Of a DNA stretch of 64,000 nt, positions 59,179-64,000 are shown piece after piece. The position numbers and the translations under genes were made by a program. This DNA is from Alphaproteobacteria bacterium. Its GTDB lineage: Bacteria; Pseudomonadota; Alphaproteobacteria; Rs-D84. The notes under the pieces were generated by a model, which searched no databases, was not told the origin of the DNA, and was given only the letters and a program-made list of their open reading frames with translations. Position 1 is the first letter of the stretch, and every line of letters begins with the position of its first letter. The stretch is from assembly GCA_017463185.1 (NCBI GenBank), contig JAFTPS010000008.1, forward strand, positions 110,192 to 174,191, given 5' to 3'.

Positions 59179-60557
59179 CTGTCATAAATTACGGGGGTTT
59201 TGTTTATCGTATAAATACGACCGTCATTTGGAATATGATAATAGATATAGATTACATTTGATGGTCCCTGGGTTGATACATAGGGGTTAAAATATCCGAT
59301 TACCTGGCGCGTGGTGTTATATGGAAATACCGCACGGAAAGTATTATCAAATACACGCGTATATTTATCCGTAAACATTGGGTCAACAACCATATTCATT
59401 GTTATGATTCCATTGTCCGCAATGCGTGATTTCAGACGCGTCATAAACTGGGCCGTGATAAGGGATTCTGGGACCTGGTACGAATTGGAATAGACATCCA
59501 ACAAAATAAAATCATATTTTTCGGATGTGTTCTTTAAGAACTGGCTGGCATCGGCGACAATAAATTTTTTATTTGGGCTTAAAGTTTGGTTCAGAAAATA
59601 TTTTTCCGACACATCACGCAATGTGTGTTCTATGTCCACGAATGTATATTCATTATGCGTATCACGCAGGCCCAATGTAAATCCGCCCGCCCCCAGAACA
59701 AGGATTTTATATTTTTTATCGCGGGGCATATTATAGATAAAATTATCATTGATATAATTTACATATTCGGCCGTATTACCCGCCGCCGGTTCATAAACCG
59801 ACATAGGTAATCCATTCATATACAAAACGCGCGTTCCCGAATAATCCGACACAGATATAGTTGAATTTGCATTATTGACCAAAATTCCAAATTTTTCGCG
59901 CTGGTATACATTACTGTTGATATAAAAAGAAGCCCCCAGAATAGCCACGCAAATAATCCACATCCACCAACGACGCCGCAAAATCAACGCACCAACAACC
60001 GCCAATATTGTTATCAAAACGACCGTATAATTTACACCAATAAACGGCATTAAAATCAATGTCGTGGCAATAGACCCCAGAACCGAACCGATTGTATCCC
60101 ACGCCATAATATTACCGGTACAATTTTTATTATAGGAATGTAGTTGTCGCGACAATAATGTTGTATTAAATCCAAACAGAAATGGTCCGACAGACAAGAA
60201 AATCATTGAATAAATAAATGTCTGAATCGCCCCAGATGTAATGCCGCCAACATACATCATTGTAAAATACACGGTCACAAGTGGAAAAGACGCCGCTGCA
60301 ACAGATAAGGCTGCGATAATCAAAAAACTGAAACTTAAAATATTACGGATTTTATTATCGCGCACACGCGATGATTCCCCCAGAAAATATCCCAATGACA
60401 TAAAGCCCAAAAATGTAGCCATAATGATAGAGGTTATAACGGCACTGGACCCAACATAGAAAGACAGTTGACGCAAGACCGCCAATTCCAAAGACAGACT
60501 GACATACCCGTTCAAAAAGATTAAAAATATCAATGTCGCGCGTGATAATTTTTGCAT
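59175..60557 (-). CDS. Fused membrane/spermidine synthase-like protein
   Basis: The 460-residue product has seven to eight membrane helices in its first ~215 residues, with 'FLNGYVSLSLELAVLRQLSFYVGSS' typical of fused-MFS spermidine synthases. A Rossmann domain follows with 'YKILVLGAGGFTLGL', 'FVDIEHTLRDVSEKYF', 'FIVADASQFL' and 'YDFILLDVYSN'. The acidic residues that hold the amino group are partly present (Asp in 'LLDVY'). The reaction is uncertain: many such fusions are not proven spermidine synthases. Start 60557 has an AAGGGGG site. Confidence 0.82.
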   Translation of the reverse strand: MQKLSRATLIFLIFLNGYVSLSLELAVLRQLSFYVGSSAVITSIIMATFLGFMSLGYFLGESSRVRDNKIRNILSFSFLIIAALSVAAASFPLVTVYFTMMYVGGITSGAIQTFIYSMIFLSVGPFLFGFNTTLLSRQLHSYNKNCTGNIMAWDTIGSVLGSIATTLILMPFIGVNYTVVLITILAVVGALILRRRWWMWIICVAILGASFYINSNVYQREKFGILVNNANSTISVSDYSGTRVLYMNGLPMSVYEPAAGNTAEYVNYINDNFIYNMPRDKKYKILVLGAGGFTLGLRDTHNEYTFVDIEHTLRDVSEKYFLNQTLSPNKKFIVADASQFLKNTSEKYDFILLDVYSNSYQVPESLITAQFMTRLKSRIADNGIITMNMVVDPMFTDKYTRVFDNTFRAVFPYNTTRQVIGYFNPYVSTQGPSNVIYIYYHIPNDGRIYTINKTPVIYDR

Positions 60558-60628
60558 AATAGAAAAATCCCCCTTGTTGTGAAAAGGATAGTAGCCGAAA
60601 AACAAATTATAGGCAACGCAATTTTTAT

Positions 60629-60928
60629 CTAATGCGCATTCAGCAATCGCACATCGGCAAATTCAGGAAAACGCGCAAACATTGCACCCGCAAATGGACA
60701 CAGGGTGATAATATGGCGTCCCTGGGACCGCGCCAGGTTGGCCACATTTCGCACCAGGTTTAATCCGATTTGACGATGACGAAAATTTTCATCAACACCG
60801 GTGTAATCTATTATCATTTTATCAATACCAACACGGACAAAAGTTATCTGGCCGATGGTACGACCGTGAAAATTTGCCTCAATAGATTGTCCGTCATTGG
60901 CAATAAAATATTGTATTTCATCTGACAT
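60629..60928 (-). CDS. GNAT-fold acetyltransferase-like protein (YjdJ type)
   Basis: The 99-residue minimal GNAT domain has 'MIIDYTGVDENFRHRQIGLNLVRNVANLARSQGRHIITLCPFAGAMFARFPEF', the usual short form in which 'V...RGQGIG' is here 'RHRQIGLNL'. The substrate is unknown. A TATATT 6 nt before the ATG and no ribosome site suggest another leaderless mRNA, though the -35 is weak. Confidence 0.85.
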   Translation of the reverse strand: MSDEIQYFIANDGQSIEANFHGRTIGQITFVRVGIDKMIIDYTGVDENFRHRQIGLNLVRNVANLARSQGRHIITLCPFAGAMFARFPEFADVRLLNAH

Positions 60929-60981
60929 AGCACAAATATATCAAATACGCAGCGGAATCTCTATATGACTGTATTCAAAAA

Positions 60982-62028
60982 TTATTTCAATTTAATACTG
61001 TAAATTTTTATCCCAAACAATCGCACAATACGATTTACAGAATTATATGATATGGTTAAAAATTTTATTCTGCCAAACAGTGAATATGTACGAACATACC
61101 ATTTCTGGGCCTTTAATACACCAATAACCCCCGCGGGGTCGTTATTCATCAACGCCAAATACAGTGGCAGATTATCCATCGCATATTTTTCACGGAACTG
61201 TAATTTTTGAAACAATTCACACGCGGCCGTCGCAACCAGATGCTTGGTTTGGGTATTCTTGCCCATTGTGACCGTATAAAGGTAATGAAAATATCCGTGC
61301 GCCCCACAAATATAATCGCGCTTTGATACCGGGCGCATATTGTAAATATCCAAAATCATTCCGATACCATTGATGGAATCGCGAATCTTTTTTTCGGGCC
61401 AATAATCAGAATTCAAACTTTCGGCACGCCGACAATAGTAATAATAAACCCCGCGCACAAATCCCATGGGACGCGATATTGCACATTTTACCATTGTTTC
61501 AAAAACACTGTCTTCGTTGATTGAAAGGGCCGGATAACGAATCTGAAACGCGTTCAAAAAATCACGCCGATAAATTGCGGTATAGTGATATTTGAAATTA
61601 TGGTGCGTACGGCGCAATTCAGTCGCGCTGCGATACGGGTCATAGTGTTTACGCCCATCAATATCAACAACACACAATTGACCACAAACACATTCCAGGT
61701 TGGCTGAATCAGCGAATGATATTAGACGCTCAAAAAATTCAGTATCAATAAAATCATCTGGGTCCATAAATCCAATATATTCACCCGTTGCCACATCCAG
61801 TCCGCGATTTCGCGTCGGACCAACACCAATATTTTTTTTATTCTCTATTATACGAATGCGCAAATCATTACGCGCCCAACGGTGTAATTCTTGGACCGTA
61901 TTGTCCGTTGATTTATCGTCAATGCAAATAATTTCCAAATCTGTCAATGACTGGTTAGTCAGGCAACGCATTGCACGGTCCAGAAATGGTGCAACATTAT
62001 AACACGGAACAATTACTGATAATTTCAT
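60982..62028 (-). CDS. Glycosyltransferase family 2
   Basis: The 348-residue product starts 'MKLSVIVPCYNVAPFLDRAMRCLTNQSLTDLEIICIDDKSTDNT' with DPDD in 'GFMDPDDFIDTEFF', the classical GT-A nucleotide-sugar site. The start at 62028 is 3 bp after the stop of the next glycosyltransferase. It would build a surface glycan. The acceptor cannot be told. Confidence 0.92.
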   Translation of the reverse strand: MKLSVIVPCYNVAPFLDRAMRCLTNQSLTDLEIICIDDKSTDNTVQELHRWARNDLRIRIIENKKNIGVGPTRNRGLDVATGEYIGFMDPDDFIDTEFFERLISFADSANLECVCGQLCVVDIDGRKHYDPYRSATELRRTHHNFKYHYTAIYRRDFLNAFQIRYPALSINEDSVFETMVKCAISRPMGFVRGVYYYYCRRAESLNSDYWPEKKIRDSINGIGMILDIYNMRPVSKRDYICGAHGYFHYLYTVTMGKNTQTKHLVATAACELFQKLQFREKYAMDNLPLYLALMNNDPAGVIGVLKAQKWYVRTYSLFGRIKFLTISYNSVNRIVRLFGIKIYSIKLK

Positions 62029-62030
62029 AG

Positions 62031-62987
62031 TTAAAACACCCTGATAAACAACCACAATATTAAACGTTTGACCGGCGATAAATATTTGGTTGGACATTCC
62101 GGCCGTCCATAAACAGTTCGCAAAACCTGGGCAGCCTGGCGCATCATACGGCCACGCGTCATAGATTTTACAACCGTTTCAAACATTATCATTTCCATAA
62201 AAGATTTATAAAATTCGCGCTGAAATTTTGGTGGATAATATGTATCCATAATCCAACGAATACGACGCAAGGTCGGCGGAATATATGCAATTGATTTCTG
62301 ATTAAATGGGGCAGACGATACAGCCGTACGTGCCATACGGTGATAAACAACAATACTTTTTGTTTCAACAATGCGACGGGCGTGCGGTAAAATTTCAAGC
62401 ATAAAGCACGTGTCTTCGCCGGGATAAAGTTCTTCGTCAAAACGAATTTTTTCCAGCAGACCACGCCGAAATAACCGCCGCCATACCCAGACAAAACGAT
62501 AGGCCTCGCCCAGATAAAACATTTTCATAATATCAACCGGGTTTGAATGCAGCATAATAAACGGCGGACTGACAAAATATGCGGTTGGTGTATCATCCCC
62601 CAATTTGAATTCATCCGGCACACGCATACCGCCACCACCAACTATGCCTGCGTTTGTCTGCTCGCCCAGGGTATAAAGTATTTTTAATGCATCGGGTGCA
62701 AAACAATCATCGGAATCTAAAAAGGCAACCCATTCGCCGGTGGCGCGTTCTATGCCACGATTTCGCGCGGCCGACACACCTGAATTTTTTTGAAAAAGGG
62801 GTTTAAAGCGCGAATCCGTTTTTGCCCAACGACGAATAATTTTTTTAGAATCATCGGTTGAGCCATCATCCACAACAATACATTCCCAATCGGTAAATGA
62901 CTGCTTCGCAACACTGCGCAGGCAATCATCCAGATATATACCGTTGTTATAATTTGCCAATACTATGGATATTTTTGGTGTTGTCAT
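62031..62987 (-). CDS. Glycosyltransferase family 2 (second)
   Basis: The 318-residue product begins 'MTTPKISIVLANYNNGIYLDDCLRSVAKQSFTDWECIVVDDGSTDDS' and has 'AFLDSDDCFAPDALK' with the DxD-like motif. It is paralogous to the neighbour. The ATG overlaps the stop of a small upstream gene (ATGA), so it is the middle of a three-gene unit. Confidence 0.92.
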   Translation of the reverse strand: MTTPKISIVLANYNNGIYLDDCLRSVAKQSFTDWECIVVDDGSTDDSKKIIRRWAKTDSRFKPLFQKNSGVSAARNRGIERATGEWVAFLDSDDCFAPDALKILYTLGEQTNAGIVGGGGMRVPDEFKLGDDTPTAYFVSPPFIMLHSNPVDIMKMFYLGEAYRFVWVWRRLFRRGLLEKIRFDEELYPGEDTCFMLEILPHARRIVETKSIVVYHRMARTAVSSAPFNQKSIAYIPPTLRRIRWIMDTYYPPKFQREFYKSFMEMIMFETVVKSMTRGRMMRQAAQVLRTVYGRPECPTKYLSPVKRLILWLFIRVF

Positions 62988-63118
62988 TTTTTATCACATA
63001 ATTTGTTCCACGGCATTTTCCGCCCTAAACGCGCCCCGCCCGCAAAGGGGCCATAGGACTCGCCGGAATTTGCCCAAATAAATTTTTCTGCTAAACGATA
63101 AAGTTTCTTTTTACGCAT
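62984..63118 (-). CDS. Small basic protein coupled to glycosyltransferase
   Basis: A 44-residue frame from ATG 63118 reads 'MRKKKLYRLAEKFIWANSGE...LCDKK' and ends in the ATGA overlap with the glycosyltransferase start. The codon-by-codon fit into the operon supports a real gene. There is no good ribosome site. It is basic with an amphipathic helix and might bind membrane. Not recognised. Confidence 0.55.
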   Translation of the reverse strand: MRKKKLYRLAEKFIWANSGESYGPFAGGARLGRKMPWNKLCDKK

Positions 63119-63123
63119 TTGGA

Positions 63124-63840
63124 TTATGAATAAAAACAATTATTTGTGAACATATATTCGCCAACACTGTCTTCAAAACGAAATGAAGATGTCACATAGC
63201 AACTGTTTATACTGGTCGCAGCCGTGGCGGACAATCCAGATTGTGGACAGGTTGAGCAATAACGGGCCCCGTCCGATGAATATTGCCCGCTGCTGCACGC
63301 CGTATAGGTACTAAGGCCATAACCGGCGCAATAGTAGCCTGCGGGACATGAATAACTGGTTGGGCCAACCCCCGGACAATAATAGCCCGGAATACAAGAC
63401 AAACAGGCATACCAACCGGTGGACGCCTGGGCATAATATCCGGAATTGCACCCCGCGCGACAATTTGCGGTCAGCGCAGAATTATAGCTGGAAATATTCG
63501 TCATATTGCCACAAAAACTGCTGTTGGTGCTGTCCGTCCAATACGCTTTGCGGGTGCCAGTACTGTTTCCGCATTTTGACGATACGCACGACATAACCGC
63601 ATTATAATACGCTGTTGTCATACACAGGCATGAATAAAAATTCCCAACGACATAATTTGATACATTGCTGATACCGCCAACCTTAGTACTAAAATCTATC
63701 ATTCCCCGACTGCTACAAAATGCTGTGCAGGAACTAATGGTAATACCAAGCGACGACAGATAGTCTGCGGCCTGGGCCCGATAAGCCCAATTAAACAAAG
63801 CCACCAAAACGGTCATCATAATTTTTTTTATTGGTTTCAT
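63124..63840 (-). CDS. Cysteine-rich secreted protein with GCC2/GCC3-like repeats
   Basis: The 238-residue product has a signal peptide (MKPIKKIMMTVLVALFNWAYRAQA) and about 24 further cysteines. Residues about 145-200 have repeats 'C..GYYCPG....YSCPAGYYCAGYG....ACSSGQYSSDG', as in growth-factor-receptor-type GCC2/GCC3 motifs common in eukaryotic surface proteins. The end, 'CPQSGLSATAATSINSCY...GEYMFTNNC', matches the C-terminal module of the proteins at 22121 and 39963. An AGGAGA site is present. The 113-bp repeat lies just upstream. It has to be folded with disulfides, so it is exported. Confidence 0.78.
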   Translation of the reverse strand: MKPIKKIMMTVLVALFNWAYRAQAADYLSSLGITISSCTAFCSSRGMIDFSTKVGGISNVSNYVVGNFYSCLCMTTAYYNAVMSCVSSKCGNSTGTRKAYWTDSTNSSFCGNMTNISSYNSALTANCRAGCNSGYYAQASTGWYACLSCIPGYYCPGVGPTSYSCPAGYYCAGYGLSTYTACSSGQYSSDGARYCSTCPQSGLSATAATSINSCYVTSSFRFEDSVGEYMFTNNCFYS

Positions 63841-63874
63841 GTGTGTTTCTCTCCTGTTTCAATCTTGGGGGACC

Positions 63875-63987
63875 GTGGGAAAACGGTCCTTTGGATTCGG
63901 CATAAAATCCAATTGACAAAGCCCCGATTTCCGCGGTAAAATATATGTGAATAAATGCTGAAAATAATGGACCGTTTGGATTCGGCA
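63875..63987. repeat. 113-bp conserved intergenic module, copy B
   Basis: Identical to 22722-22834, 34 bp before the cysteine-rich gene start, in the same orientation. The plus-strand promoter TTGACA-18-TAAAAT is at 63913-63942. A hairpin GGACCG-TGGGAAAA-CGGTCC spans its left edge. The window ends before any terminator to the right can be seen. Confidence 0.9.
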
Positions 63988-64000
63988 TAAAAAATTCCCA

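Overview
The window looks like a chromosomal segment (moderate-to-low GC) of an uncultured, probably host-associated alphaproteobacterium. The call rests on gene order and content: fabH followed by ihfA, zapA preceded by a small coiled-coil gene, an OlsB-OlsA ornithine-lipid pair, RadC next to Map, CvpA, HemW, a P2-type Ca2+ ATPase, and many outer-membrane barrels and signal-peptide proteins. No rRNA, IS element or CRISPR array is visible. A closer taxonomic placement is inference. LAYOUT: 0-8 kb holds the 3' end of holA, map, radC, an acidic protein of unknown role, zapA, the U32 hydroxylation protein trhP, and a two-gene BcgI-like restriction-modification system. At 8.0-17.3 kb a ~9.3 kb integrative element sits in the 3' half of tRNA-Thr(TGT), bounded by perfect 46-bp repeats. 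It carries a tyrosine integrase, an excisionase-like protein, a DUF3631-type ATPase, and as cargo an ankyrin-like secreted protein plus a 1366-residue autotransporter with a cysteine-rich, EGF-like N-terminal region. 17.4-26.4 kb is housekeeping: a radical-SAM protein, ihfA, fabH, tRNA-Arg, a methyltransferase, dacA, holB, tatD, smpB. 26.4-32.1 kb holds a secreted M13 peptidase, hemW, a barrel protein and an MltB-type transglycosylase. 32.1-36.4 kb is a surface-glycan operon (RgpF-like, GT2+GT4 fusion, WbsX-like). 36.7-39.9 kb is olsB, olsA and an archaeal/eukaryotic-type proS. 40-44.4 kb is small secreted proteins, L-lactate dehydrogenase, and two secreted proteins each behind a duplicated structured leader. 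44.5-64 kb holds parC, envelope proteins, rplU-rpmA, a Ca2+ ATPase, ferredoxin, a BI-1 protein, lgt, tRNA-Ser, cvpA, a thiol-disulfide protein, sodB, a fused spermidine-synthase-like protein, two GT2 glycosyltransferases and a cysteine-rich secreted protein. MOST UNUSUAL: three families of repeated non-coding modules precede genes for surface or secreted products. (1) Three attenuator-like leaders (about 12.82, 36.42 and 40.73 kb) keep a long-range stem next to an intrinsic terminator although stem sequences differ. (2) Two copies of a ~110-nt multi-hairpin leader (42.94 and 44.29 kb) each lie behind a recognisable promoter. (3) A perfectly conserved 113-bp module (22.72 and 63.88 kb) lies upstream of related cysteine-rich secreted proteins. 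Several genes also appear to be transcribed without a 5' leader, with a start codon 6-7 nt after the -10 box.
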